NCBI RefSeq assembly: GCF_017874355.1
Contig: NZ_JAGGLI010000014.1
Coordinates: 17,760 to 81,759 of the forward strand
DNA: 64,000 nt
Reading direction: 5' to 3'
DNA from: Acetoanaerobium pronyense
GTDB taxonomy: Bacteria; Bacillota; Clostridia; Peptostreptococcales; Filifactoraceae
The notes under the pieces were generated by a model. That model was given only the letters and a program-made list of their open reading frames with translations. It searched no databases and was not told the DNA's origin. The position numbers and the translations under genes were made by a program. Position 1 is the stretch's first letter. Each line of letters begins with the position of its first letter. Below are positions 10,020 to 18,376 of the stretch, piece by piece.

Positions 10020-10550
10020 ATGGAAAGAAAAGGTTTAGTTCATGTATATACCGGAAATGGTAAAGGTAAGACTACTGCATCTGTAGGCCTTGGAATAAGA
10101 GCAGCAGGGAGAGAATTTAAAGTTGTTATGGTACAGTTTCTGAAATCTTCTGATACAGGAGAGCTTAAAATAATAGAACAGTTACCTAATTTTGAGGTTC
10201 ATAGATTTGAAAGACCAAGAGGCTTTTTTTGGACACTTGATGAAAATGAAAAAAAGGAGCTTCAAGAGGATATAGATACGGCACTGAGATTTGTGGATGA
10301 AAGGCTATCAAAAGGGGATTGTGATATGCTGATACTTGATGAAATTATGGGAGCTATAGGAAACAATCTCGTAGATCCAAATGTCCTTGCATCAAAAATA
10401 GCTAATAGAAAAGAACACTTAGAGGTAGTACTTACTGGGAGAAATGTGCCAGAAGTTATAAAAGAAATAGCGGATTATGTATCTGAAATAAACCCTATAA
10501 AACATCCATTTGACAAAGGAATACCTGCAAGAAGAGGAATAGAAGATTAA
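10020..10550 (+). CDS. cobO: Corrinoid (cob(I)yrinic acid a,c-diamide) adenosyltransferase, CobO/BtuR type
   Basis: Attaches the 5'-deoxyadenosyl ligand of ATP to cobalt of reduced corrinoids. The P-loop VYTGNGKGKTTASVGLG at the N-terminus, the MVQFLKS strand and LILDEIMGAI mark the CobA/CobO/BtuR family; 176 residues is normal. AGGAGG lies 6 nt before the ATG. It sits 2 kb upstream of the cobalamin operon but before its riboswitch and with its own terminator, so it is expressed separately. This allows salvage of imported corrinoids when biosynthesis is off (inference). Confidence 0.92.
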   Translation: MERKGLVHVYTGNGKGKTTASVGLGIRAAGREFKVVMVQFLKSSDTGELKIIEQLPNFEVHRFERPRGFFWTLDENEKKELQEDIDTALRFVDERLSKGDCDMLILDEIMGAIGNNLVDPNVLASKIANRKEHLEVVLTGRNVPEVIKEIADYVSEINPIKHPFDKGIPARRGIED

Positions 10551-10573
10551 GAACTTTGTTTTATTACCTATAG

Positions 10574-10617
10574 AGGACTTTCTTCACTTTTAGTTTGAAG
10601 TGAAGAAAGTCCTTTTA
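10574..10617. terminator. Strong intrinsic terminator after cobO
   Basis: A 16-bp perfect stem (10574-10589 with 10598-10613) has an 8-nt loop and a TTTTAT tail. It also serves the convergent HAD gene, since the reverse strand has comparable structure. Confidence 0.85.
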
Positions 10618-10628
10618 TAGATTTTGAT

Positions 10629-11357
10629 TTAATATAAAGTTTGTATTTGATCAGGATGAAATGAGTATATTACATCTTTTCTCTCTATTATTATCTCTGC
10701 CTTATCTCTGAGTTCAGTATCGTTTTTAATATCCATCAAAAGCTCTTTTGCAGGATTTATTGCTATAGGCTTTCCAACCCTTTTTAGCATGGAAAAATCA
10801 CCATGGGTATCACCATAGGCAAAGGAGCTACCTAGGTCTATATTATGTTTTTCTACAAAATAATTTATAGCTTTGTCTTTACTCTCAGAGTCCCACATTG
10901 GAACTATCCTTCCTGTAAATATATCATCTCTAAAAATATATTCTGTACCTTTAAACTCAGTTACATTGTATTTTTTAGCCATTCTTTTTACAAGATAATC
11001 AGGACTTCCAGATATAAATATTACCGTATGGCCACTATCCTTATGCCATTTGATTCTTGACCTTGTGTATCTATAAACCCTCTCGGATTTTTGATCAATT
11101 ACATTTTGACTTGTAAATTCAATACTTTCCCTTGGTACACCAGTTAGAGCATCAATATATATACTTGCAAGTTCTAAAAGGTAGTCATCATAATTACCCT
11201 GTCTTTTATCCCAGTCATTAAAAGCCGTTTTTGCATGTCCATGCCACATAAGGGGATCGATTATATCAAACTTTATTAATTTTTTAAAATGCTCAGTCAT
11301 AAGAGAGTCCCTATAAAAAGTTCCATCTATATCGAAAAAAGCTGCTATTTTCTTCAT
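10629..11357 (-). CDS. HAD-superfamily IB phosphatase (SerB-like)
   Basis: A 242-residue cytoplasmic phosphatase. Motif I is DIDGTFYRD near the N-terminus, motif II is ISGSPDY, and motif III is YGDTHGDFSML, with a helical cap between I and II. This is the layout of subfamily IB, which includes phosphoserine phosphatase and phosphoglycolate-like enzymes. The start at 11355-11357 follows a perfect AAGGAGG site; the longer in-frame extension upstream is hydrophobic and lies in the divergent intergenic region, so I reject it. Substrate unknown. Confidence 0.8.
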   Translation of the reverse strand: MKKIAAFFDIDGTFYRDSLMTEHFKKLIKFDIIDPLMWHGHAKTAFNDWDKRQGNYDDYLLELASIYIDALTGVPRESIEFTSQNVIDQKSERVYRYTRSRIKWHKDSGHTVIFISGSPDYLVKRMAKKYNVTEFKGTEYIFRDDIFTGRIVPMWDSESKDKAINYFVEKHNIDLGSSFAYGDTHGDFSMLKRVGKPIAINPAKELLMDIKNDTELRDKAEIIIERKDVIYSFHPDQIQTLY

Positions 11358-11472
11358 CGTAATACCTCCTTGTTTATATTTAATTATGTTAGAATATACA
11401 ATGAATAAGGTAATAAATGCAAGGGAAAAAATACATATAATAATTATGTACCATAATTTGGAGAGTGAAACC

Positions 11473-12543
11473 ATGAAATTTGAATTTTCTAAAATAACTA
11501 GATCTAGACTCATGGGAAGTATGGGTCTTCATATAAAGTGGAAAAAAGAAGATAAGTACTTTCATCAGTTTTTTTTGCTTGATTCAGAAGGGGATGGAAT
11601 AGCTGATTATGTAGGCCTTTATGACCCATTAGAGGAAGAAGTCTTTCAAGAAGAAGCAAGACTAACAGGAGGGCTTGGCTCACCCTTTTCAAGACTCACT
11701 AAAAAAGAAACCCTAAATCTTCTTTATGAGTATGCAAAAGCAAATATAAACAAAGGAATATCTTTGCCTGAACCCTTTGAAGATTATAAGGATTTCTTAA
11801 TTAAGGATGTGAAAGTAGATTCAAAAAAATTATTTATGAAGCTCTGTATTTCCCTATCTAGTGAAGTAGAGTTTATAAATTATATGGCTATGAGGCTAAT
11901 AGCCAACGACATTCAAGCTCTGAAATATTTTTCTAATGATATAGAAGCATTTCCAATAGTTGCAAAGCAAGGGGCAACTCTGTTGAAAAATACTGTTAGC
12001 CATGTATCCGGGCATAGATATTCATGTGTAGCAATATTTGAAGATCATACTGGATTTTACTCTCAAACCCTAGGATTTACTTTAAAGGAAGAAGAAAATT
12101 ATATTCTAAGAGCTGTACTTAAAGGAAAAAATCATAAGCTCTCTAGGGAAGAGATAGCAAACGAAATGAAAAGAACGGAATTTATAGCCACTTTTAAAAA
12201 TAATAACTCAAATTCAAAAGAAAAACTTATATCTATTCTTCCAACCTTATATAAGGTTCCTTTTGGAAAGGGAGATTTGTATACTAAGTTTAGACCAAAC
12301 AATAGCCATGTGAAAAAATCCGAGTATATTATAAGTGATGACCTTGAGGGGATATATTTTATTTCAAAAAAAGAAATAGTTTTTTCTGCCTTAGATGAGC
12401 AGTCCTATAAAAACGGATTAAAAATTCTATCTCATATAGAATCCTTACTTTTAAATAGTGAATTTATATTCCCAAACCCTGTAATTTATGATTTTGCTGA
12501 AGCAAAGGAAAGCACCTTTGCCCAATTTCTTGCAAATATATGA
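11473..12543 (+). CDS. Conserved protein of unknown function
   Basis: A 356-residue soluble protein that I do not recognise. Start ATG 11473 follows GGAGAG. The N-terminal third has an acidic stretch that could be an exposed loop (DSEGDGIADYVGLYDPLEEE, residues 33-52). The central part has the pattern SHVSGHRYSCVAIFEDHTGFY, which reads as two beta-strands with histidines. No signal peptide or membrane segment is seen. It is transcribed away from the HAD phosphatase and ends 50 nt before the promoter of the cobalamin operon; no terminator separates them, so some read-through is possible. Confidence 0.6.
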   Translation: MKFEFSKITRSRLMGSMGLHIKWKKEDKYFHQFFLLDSEGDGIADYVGLYDPLEEEVFQEEARLTGGLGSPFSRLTKKETLNLLYEYAKANINKGISLPEPFEDYKDFLIKDVKVDSKKLFMKLCISLSSEVEFINYMAMRLIANDIQALKYFSNDIEAFPIVAKQGATLLKNTVSHVSGHRYSCVAIFEDHTGFYSQTLGFTLKEEENYILRAVLKGKNHKLSREEIANEMKRTEFIATFKNNNSNSKEKLISILPTLYKVPFGKGDLYTKFRPNNSHVKKSEYIISDDLEGIYFISKKEIVFSALDEQSYKNGLKILSHIESLLLNSEFIFPNPVIYDFAEAKESTFAQFLANI

Positions 12544-12593
12544 TTCAGATAAGACACTAGAGGAAAGCTAGACTGTGAATATCTTTATATTTA

Positions 12594-12602
12594 TGATATT
12601 AT
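12594..12602 (+). promoter_or_regulatory. Probable extended -10 promoter of the cobalamin operon
   Basis: TG-A-TATTAT at 12594-12602 with a weak CTGTGA -35 around 12573 (18-bp spacer). The predicted transcript start near 12609 is about 20 nt before the riboswitch aptamer. Confidence 0.5.
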
Positions 12603-12626
12603 AGATAAAAATAGAATAAAATGATA

Positions 12627-12778
12627 TCTCGGTTCTAATAACAGATTAATAGGGAAAGAGGTTAGATTCCTCTGCAGCCCCCGCTACTGTGAAAGATGAC
12701 GATGTCCATATATCCACTGCTTTTTTAGAGCGGGAAGGTTGGGCAAAGGATGATTCTTAGTCAGGAGACCTGCCTAGA
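12627..12778 (+). promoter_or_regulatory. Cobalamin riboswitch (B12 box) controlling the cbi-hem operon
   Basis: The conserved aptamer elements appear in order: AGGGAA with the paired GAGGTTAGATTCCTC, the B12-box core GCAGCCCCCGCTACTGTGA, CCACTG, GGGAAGG, and the 3' block AGTCAGGAGACCTGCC. It lies about 160 nt before cbiA with a terminator hairpin in between, so cobalamin binding should cause premature termination of the whole downstream operon. Elements are read directly; the switching direction is from known family behaviour. Confidence 0.95.
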
Positions 12779-12841
12779 TGTACTAAAAACCTTCGGAGGG
12801 AAGGGATTATAAGATATCTTACTATAAATCTAGATATATTG

Positions 12842-12868
12842 AAATCCAAGCGAAGGCTTGGATTTTTT
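12842..12868 (+). terminator. Riboswitch-associated terminator
   Basis: AAATCCAAGC (12842-12851) pairs with GCTTGGATTT (12856-12865) over a GAAG loop and runs into a T-tract. It lies between the cobalamin aptamer and cbiA and is the likely expression platform. Confidence 0.85.
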
Positions 12869-12940
12869 ACGTTAATTTTAAGCTATTCTTCTTTGAAATA
12901 TTAATTGATAATACATATGGAGAAACAAATGGGAGGGTAT

Positions 12941-14311
12941 ATGAAACGAATATTGATTGGAGCGACCAGTAGTGGATGTGGAAAAACTACAATAACATCA
13001 GGGATTATAAAAGCTCTCTCTGATAGAGGAATGAAAATTCAACCCTACAAGGTAGGACCTGATTATATAGATACCTCATATCATAAATTGGCAGCAGGTA
13101 TTACATCAAGAAACTTAGATAACTTTATTTTGGATACCCAAGAAATAAAAAACATATTTTCTAAGAACTCTAAAGATGTTGATATATCAGTAGTTGAGGG
13201 AGTGATGGGCTTTTATGACGGCTATCAATCAGATTCAGATTACTGCTCTACTGCTTCGATGGCAAAGATTCTAGACTGTCCAGCAATACTTATAATAGAT
13301 GGAAAAGGAATGGCTTCATCAGCAGCCGCAATTGTAAAAGGCTTTAAAGAATTTGATAAAGATGTAAGACTAGAGGGCGTCATAATAAATAATATAGGAT
13401 CTGATTCTCACTATAATATTTTAAAAGAAGCAATAGAGAAAAATGTAGAAATAAAAGTGCTTGGAAGAATACCAAATGTCAGTGAAATATCTCTGCCTTC
13501 TAGACATCTGGGGCTTGTATTAGGTACTGAAATTGAGGATGCAAAAGAAAAAGTTGAAAAAATGGCAGAGCTTGTAAATAAACATATAGATATTGAAAAG
13601 CTTTTAGAGATTGCATCAGATGTCAGTAAACTTCCAGAAATCTCTACAGAAAAAAAACATAAAACAAATGTAAAGCTTGGACTGGCTCTTGATAAGGCAT
13701 TTAATTTTTATTACGAGGACTCACTGGATATTTTAAGAGACTTAGGAGTTGAAATTGTAAAATTTAGTCCTTTAACAGATAGCTCTATACCCGATTGCCA
13801 CGGACTTTATTTTGGAGGAGGATATCCAGAGATATTTGCAAGTGAACTATCGTCAAACACTTCTATGATAGAGTCTATAAAAAAGGCTTACCAAGCTAAT
13901 ATGCCTATTTATGGTGAATGTGGAGGACTTATGTATTTGGGAGAATCTCTAGTTGATCTTGAAGGAAATGAATATAAAATGGCAGCTTTATTAAAAGGTA
14001 AAAGTAAAATGACTAAAGGTCTTAAAAGATTTGGATATTCAAAAGGGGTTCTCTTAGAAGATACAATAATAGGGACAAAGGGTCAGGAGGTAAAAGGCCA
14101 TGAATTTCATCACTCTACATTTGAAACAGATTTAAAACCTGTTTATGAAATGAAGAAAGTAAGATATGACAATAAAGTAGATAGATGGGCAGGAGGATAT
14201 AAATCAAAAAATACTTTTGCATCTTACCTTCATACACATTTTTGCTCAGATTATAACTTGGCTTATAAATTCTGCGAAAAAATGGAGGAATATCGTGACA
14301 GTAATATATAG
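12941..14311 (+). CDS. cbiA: Cobyrinate a,c-diamide synthase CbiA
   Basis: Glutamine-dependent amidation of the a and c side chains of cobyrinate. The N-terminal dethiobiotin-synthetase-like domain has the P-loop GATSSGCGKTT, and the C-terminal class I glutaminase domain has nucleophile cysteine in YGECGGLMYLG. Start ATG 12941 gives the family-typical MKRILIGATSSG; GGGAGGG sits close upstream, and earlier in-frame TTG/ATG codons are less favoured. Overlaps cbiB by 17 nt. First gene of the operon. Confidence 0.93.
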   Translation: MKRILIGATSSGCGKTTITSGIIKALSDRGMKIQPYKVGPDYIDTSYHKLAAGITSRNLDNFILDTQEIKNIFSKNSKDVDISVVEGVMGFYDGYQSDSDYCSTASMAKILDCPAILIIDGKGMASSAAAIVKGFKEFDKDVRLEGVIINNIGSDSHYNILKEAIEKNVEIKVLGRIPNVSEISLPSRHLGLVLGTEIEDAKEKVEKMAELVNKHIDIEKLLEIASDVSKLPEISTEKKHKTNVKLGLALDKAFNFYYEDSLDILRDLGVEIVKFSPLTDSSIPDCHGLYFGGGYPEIFASELSSNTSMIESIKKAYQANMPIYGECGGLMYLGESLVDLEGNEYKMAALLKGKSKMTKGLKRFGYSKGVLLEDTIIGTKGQEVKGHEFHHSTFETDLKPVYEMKKVRYDNKVDRWAGGYKSKNTFASYLHTHFCSDYNLAYKFCEKMEEYRDSNI

Positions 14312-15254
14312 CATACTTATAGCCTTTTTTCTTGATATTATTTTTGGAGACCCTTATGGATTTCCACATCCTGTAATTTACATAGGAAAATTTATAACAT
14401 GGATGGAAAATCTAATAAGAAGAAAAGCACAAAAGAAAAATTTTAAAAAATTTGGAGCAGTGCTTTTACTAAGCACAGTTTCTATAAGCTTCTTAACGGC
14501 ATATTTAGTTACAGGAGCTGCTTATAGAATAAGTTTATTTGCTGGGATATTTGTTGAAGGATTTATACTTTATACTACATTTTCAGTAAAATGCCTTAAA
14601 GACGAAGCCATTAAGATATATGAAGTTGTAAACAAGGGAGATTTAAAAGAAGCTAGAAAAGCCCTTTCATACATAGTTGGAAGAGATACAAATGAGCTTG
14701 AATTTGACGACATAAATAGAGCGGTAATAGAGACAGTAGCAGAAAATACTGTTGATGGGTTTATTGCACCCTTATTATATGGTTTGGTAGGTGGAGCTCC
14801 ACTTGCCATTGCCTACAAGGCTATAAATACTTTGGATTCGATGGTTGGGTACAAAAATGAAAAATATATGGATTTAGGTTTTTTTTCTGCTAAGACAGAT
14901 GATATTGCAAATTTTATTCCAGCAAGACTTTCACCATTTTTTTTCTCAATTGGAGCTTTATTCTTAGGATATGATTACAAAAATGCTTTCAAAATAAGTA
15001 TAAGAGACAGAAAAAATCACAGTAGTCCAAACAGCGCACTTTCAGAGGGAGCTGTAGCTGGAGCATTAGGAATACAGCTTGGAGGCACAAATATATACTT
15101 TGGAGTACCAGTCTTTAAACCCACAATAGGAGATAAGATTAGAAAAATAGATTCAGGTGACATCAAAAAAACCTGCAAACTGATGTATGGATGTTCAATA
15201 TCATCTATAATAGTTATGACAGTAATATTTATATTAAAGGAGTCTATGATATGA
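14295..15254 (+). CDS. cbiB: Adenosylcobinamide-phosphate synthase CbiB
   Basis: Integral membrane enzyme that joins (R)-1-amino-2-propanol phosphate to adenosylcobyrate. Family marks are DIIFGDPYGFPHPV at the N-terminus, the FDDINRAVIETVAENTVDGF block, and NTLDSMVGYKNEKY. The 319-residue length is normal. The start is GTG 14295, supported by GGAGGA 5 nt upstream and by alignment of the first helix; it lies inside the end of cbiA. The 3' end overlaps the next gene by ATGA. Confidence 0.93.
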   Translation: MTVIYSILIAFFLDIIFGDPYGFPHPVIYIGKFITWMENLIRRKAQKKNFKKFGAVLLLSTVSISFLTAYLVTGAAYRISLFAGIFVEGFILYTTFSVKCLKDEAIKIYEVVNKGDLKEARKALSYIVGRDTNELEFDDINRAVIETVAENTVDGFIAPLLYGLVGGAPLAIAYKAINTLDSMVGYKNEKYMDLGFFSAKTDDIANFIPARLSPFFFSIGALFLGYDYKNAFKISIRDRKNHSSPNSALSEGAVAGALGIQLGGTNIYFGVPVFKPTIGDKIRKIDSGDIKKTCKLMYGCSISSIIVMTVIFILKESMI

Positions 15255-15748
15255 AAATTCCAAAGCTTAGTCTTACATTCACCACATTCCTCTTAGGAGG
15301 ATACTTACTTTCATTTTTTAATATTGGAGGAAGTCTATTTTCATTTGCAAGTTTGCCGGCTATATTTTATACATTTATAGCATCTCCATTTGAATCAGGG
15401 CTATTAGGAGGTCTTATATTTCTTGCATCTGGACTTTACAAAGGATTTCCTGAGGATATTATTCCGAGGATACTTATATCCATATCAGTGGGCCTGGGAG
15501 TATATCTATTTGCATTTTTTAGAGAAAAAGATATAAAAATATCTCTATTGCTTCTTTCTATAATTCCTCCTCTACTTACATTTTTTAGTTTGTTTTTCTT
15601 TTATGGAGTAGATATTGCAGCTACAATGACAAAAGCTCTAATTTTTACTATGGTGTTTAATGGAACATCAGCCATTGTAATTAGAAAAGCAATAAACAAA
15701 AAGAATCAAAAAGGAGTGTTTGCAGAGTGGCTAAACAGCAGGAGATAG
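15251..15748 (+). CDS. Small integral membrane protein of unknown function inside the cobalamin operon
   Basis: A 165-residue, very hydrophobic protein with about five membrane segments and a positively charged C-terminus. I do not recognise the family. Its ATG overlaps the cbiB stop (ATGA), and its end overlaps cobD, so it is translationally tied to both genes of the aminopropanol arm. Size and topology recall ECF-transporter substrate-binding subunits, but no signature was identified. A role as corrinoid, cobalt or precursor transporter, or as a membrane partner of CbiB, is an inference from position only. Confidence 0.75.
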   Translation: MKIPKLSLTFTTFLLGGYLLSFFNIGGSLFSFASLPAIFYTFIASPFESGLLGGLIFLASGLYKGFPEDIIPRILISISVGLGVYLFAFFREKDIKISLLLLSIIPPLLTFFSLFFFYGVDIAATMTKALIFTMVFNGTSAIVIRKAINKKNQKGVFAEWLNSRR

Positions 15749-16821
15749 AGTCAGGAAGTCATGGTGCAGATGTAAAGCTCTCAGCCATTAAATACAATAT
15801 TGATGAAAATAATATAATTGATTTTAGCTCCAATGTTAATGTTATTAAAAATAATATAAATTTTTCAGAAGTGGCTACTAAAATATCTGAAAAAATAGAT
15901 ATATATCCTGATATAAGATATAAAGATCTGAGAGAGAATCTTGGAAAAATTTTAGAGGTACAGTCTGAAGCTATAATACCAGGGAATGGAGCCACAGAGC
16001 TTATTTATCTTATTACAAAAATCCCGAGGTTCAAGAAAATAGGGATTTTCAATCCCACCTTCTGCGAATATGAAAGAGGAGCAAAAATAGGAGGAAAGAG
16101 TATAAAGGAGCTTGATTTTAAGCTTTTGAAAGCCTCAGAGGATGAAATTGATAAGGAGATTGAAAATCTAGACCTTTTGATTTTATGCAACCCCAATAAT
16201 CCTACTGGAGAAATTGCGGATATTTCCGGGCTTTTAAAAATAGCAACGAAGAGAAATATATATATATTTGTAGATGAAACGTTTATGGATTTTAGTGAAA
16301 AAGAAAATATCAGCCTTATTGAAAAATCAAAGACTTTAGATAATATTATAGTTCTTAAAGCCATAACTAAGTTTCATGGTATGCCTGGAGCAAGATTAGG
16401 ATACATAGTGTGTTATGACAAAGAGCTTATAAAAGAACTTTGGCTCTTTAAGGAACCATGGACAGTCAATGTCTTGGCTGAAGAGCTTGTAGGTCATATT
16501 TTCAATAAGGATTTTAAGATAGAGTCAAAAAAATACTATAAAATTGAAAGACAAAGACTTAAAGAACTTTACAAATCTATCGGCTTAACAGTATCAGAAT
16601 CCCAGACAAACTATCTTTTACTTAAATTGAACGATGGATTTAAAGGAACAGATTTAAAAGAAAGGCTTCTTTTGGAAAAGGGACTACTCATAAGAACCTG
16701 TAATGATTTTAAGGGATTAGATGATAGTTATATAAGGATTGCCATTAAAAAAGAGTATGAAAACAATAATCTTTTTGAAAGTATAAAAAAGATTTGTGGA
16801 GGAATTAATGCAGTACTTTGA
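15727..16821 (+). CDS. cobD: L-threonine-O-3-phosphate decarboxylase CobD
   Basis: Class I/II aminotransferase-fold PLP enzyme that makes (R)-1-amino-2-propanol phosphate for CbiB. The N-terminal SGSHGADV corresponds to the HGGD-type motif of CobD; NPNNPTGE and VDETFMDF are fold marks; the PLP lysine is in AITKFHGMPGARLGY. 364 residues is normal. Start GTG 15727 lies within the previous gene, with AAGGAG about 10 nt before. The 3' end overlaps the kinase gene. Confidence 0.92.
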   Translation: MAKQQEIESGSHGADVKLSAIKYNIDENNIIDFSSNVNVIKNNINFSEVATKISEKIDIYPDIRYKDLRENLGKILEVQSEAIIPGNGATELIYLITKIPRFKKIGIFNPTFCEYERGAKIGGKSIKELDFKLLKASEDEIDKEIENLDLLILCNPNNPTGEIADISGLLKIATKRNIYIFVDETFMDFSEKENISLIEKSKTLDNIIVLKAITKFHGMPGARLGYIVCYDKELIKELWLFKEPWTVNVLAEELVGHIFNKDFKIESKKYYKIERQRLKELYKSIGLTVSESQTNYLLLKLNDGFKGTDLKERLLLEKGLLIRTCNDFKGLDDSYIRIAIKKEYENNNLFESIKKICGGINAVL

Positions 16822-17731
16822 AGAGCTGAAAAAACAAAGATATGGAGATTATAAAGATGCTCACATGGGTTATTGCCCTGCATCTTGCGGAGAAATAATC
16901 CAAGGAAATCTAACTGATGGAGAATTTCTTACATCCTACACTATCAATAAATTTTCCACAGTTTTAATAAAAAGAGATAACTTGAATATAAGACCTAGGT
17001 GTTCGCAAAAAACTATTCTTGCAGTAGAAAATTTTTTTGAAGATTTTGGCGAGAGAAATGAATTAAAAGATATATCCATCTATATAAACTCAGATATCCC
17101 TAGAAGCAAAGGGATGTCAAGCTCTACAGCCGATATTGGAGCAGCCCTAGGTGCGTGTATGTCTTATCTAAATATTACTCTCGATTCAGAGGATTTAACA
17201 AAGCGTGCAGCTAAAATAGAGCCTACAGATTCAATTTATTATGAGAATCTAACATATATAAATCCGCTCACTGGGAACAAGATTGAAGATATAGGAAAAT
17301 TAAGTGATCTGGATGTTATTATACTTGAACCAGATGAGACAGTAGAGACAAGCGACATGAGAAAAATATCATCCTATGAAGACTATAAAAGTAAAAATAT
17401 AAATACCTATAAAGAAATTTTCAAAAGTCTTAAAGATTCTATAGAAAAAAATGATATGAAAAAAATGGGAGAGACGGCTATAAAGAGTGCTTTTCTAAAT
17501 CAGAAGCTTTTATATAAGCCTCATCTTGAGGATATAGTGGATGCATCTCTTTTATCTGGAGCATTTGGAGTCAATATTGCCCATAGCGGAAGTGTATTAG
17601 GAATACTTCTAAATGAATATAATAATAAAAATCATTTATATAATAATTTAAGTAAAGAGATTAAAGAATATTACAATAAAATGTACACGGTAAAAATTAT
17701 AAAGGGAGGTATTGGTTTTGGAAAACTCTAA
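16808..17731 (+). CDS. pduX: PduX-like L-threonine kinase (GHMP family)
   Basis: Phosphorylates L-threonine to feed CobD. The N-terminal CPASCGEIIQGNL motif matches the PduX group, and the GHMP ATP loop is PRSKGMSSSTADIGAALGA. About 307 residues. The start is ATG 16808 with GGAGG five bases upstream; GTG 16796 would overlap that site. Immediate linkage to cobD supports L-threonine as substrate rather than another GHMP substrate. Confidence 0.88.
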   Translation: MQYFEELKKQRYGDYKDAHMGYCPASCGEIIQGNLTDGEFLTSYTINKFSTVLIKRDNLNIRPRCSQKTILAVENFFEDFGERNELKDISIYINSDIPRSKGMSSSTADIGAALGACMSYLNITLDSEDLTKRAAKIEPTDSIYYENLTYINPLTGNKIEDIGKLSDLDVIILEPDETVETSDMRKISSYEDYKSKNINTYKEIFKSLKDSIEKNDMKKMGETAIKSAFLNQKLLYKPHLEDIVDASLLSGAFGVNIAHSGSVLGILLNEYNNKNHLYNNLSKEIKEYYNKMYTVKIIKGGIGFGKL

Positions 17732-18374
17732 TATAAGTTATATAAAAGAACCAATGAAGATAGAGACTGAAAGCTTTAGAATAATTCAAGAAATAATAAA
17801 TGAAGAACATAGTGGCTACAAATTTAAAGATGATTTTGAGGAAACTATAATAAAAAGAGTAGTACACACTTCAGCGGATTTCGAATACCTAAAAAACCTT
17901 AAGATAAGTGAAAATTTTAAAGAAGAGATTTTAGGGGCTCTAAAAAGAAAAGCTACGATTTATACAGATACAAATATGGCTCTTTCAGGAATTAATAAAA
18001 GTGCACTTGCAAAACTTGGAATATCTGCAAAATGTTATATTTCAGATAAAGAAACTGCTGAAATTGCAAAAAAAGAAGGTATAACAAGATCGATGGCATC
18101 AGTAAAAAGAATGATTAAAGAAGACACAGAAAAAATACTTGTAGTTGGAAATGCACCTACATTTCTTTTTCAAGCAATTGAGGAAATGAATGAAAATACA
18201 AATATATCAGCAATAATAGGGGTTCCAGTAGGATTTGTAGGAGCCGTAGAATCTAAAGACCTCCTTGCAAATCAAAAAATAGCTCACATTGCAGCTCTTG
18301 GAAGAAAAGGAGGGAGTAATGTAGCTGCGGCTATAGTAAATGCAGTCATATATTATCTTGCAGGAAGGGATTAG
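17718..18374 (+). CDS. cbiC: Cobalt-precorrin-8 methylmutase CbiC
   Basis: Moves the C11 methyl group to C12 to give cobyrinate. Family marks are the catalytic-histidine region RVVHTSADFEY, the ATIYTDTNMALSGI strand and GVPVGFVGA with the final GRKGGSNVAAAIVNA. About 218 residues. TTG 17718 is preferred over TTG 17712 because GGGAGG (17704-17709) is then 8 nt away. It overlaps the kinase gene by 14 nt. Confidence 0.93.
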   Translation: MENSNISYIKEPMKIETESFRIIQEIINEEHSGYKFKDDFEETIIKRVVHTSADFEYLKNLKISENFKEEILGALKRKATIYTDTNMALSGINKSALAKLGISAKCYISDKETAEIAKKEGITRSMASVKRMIKEDTEKILVVGNAPTFLFQAIEEMNENTNISAIIGVPVGFVGAVESKDLLANQKIAHIAALGRKGGSNVAAAIVNAVIYYLAGRD

Positions 18375-18376
18375 AT

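Noticed and set aside
10629..11513. Longer form of the HAD phosphatase with an N-terminal hydrophobic helix
   Set aside because: The perfect AAGGAGG site is directly before the inner ATG, and the extension crosses the divergent promoter region.
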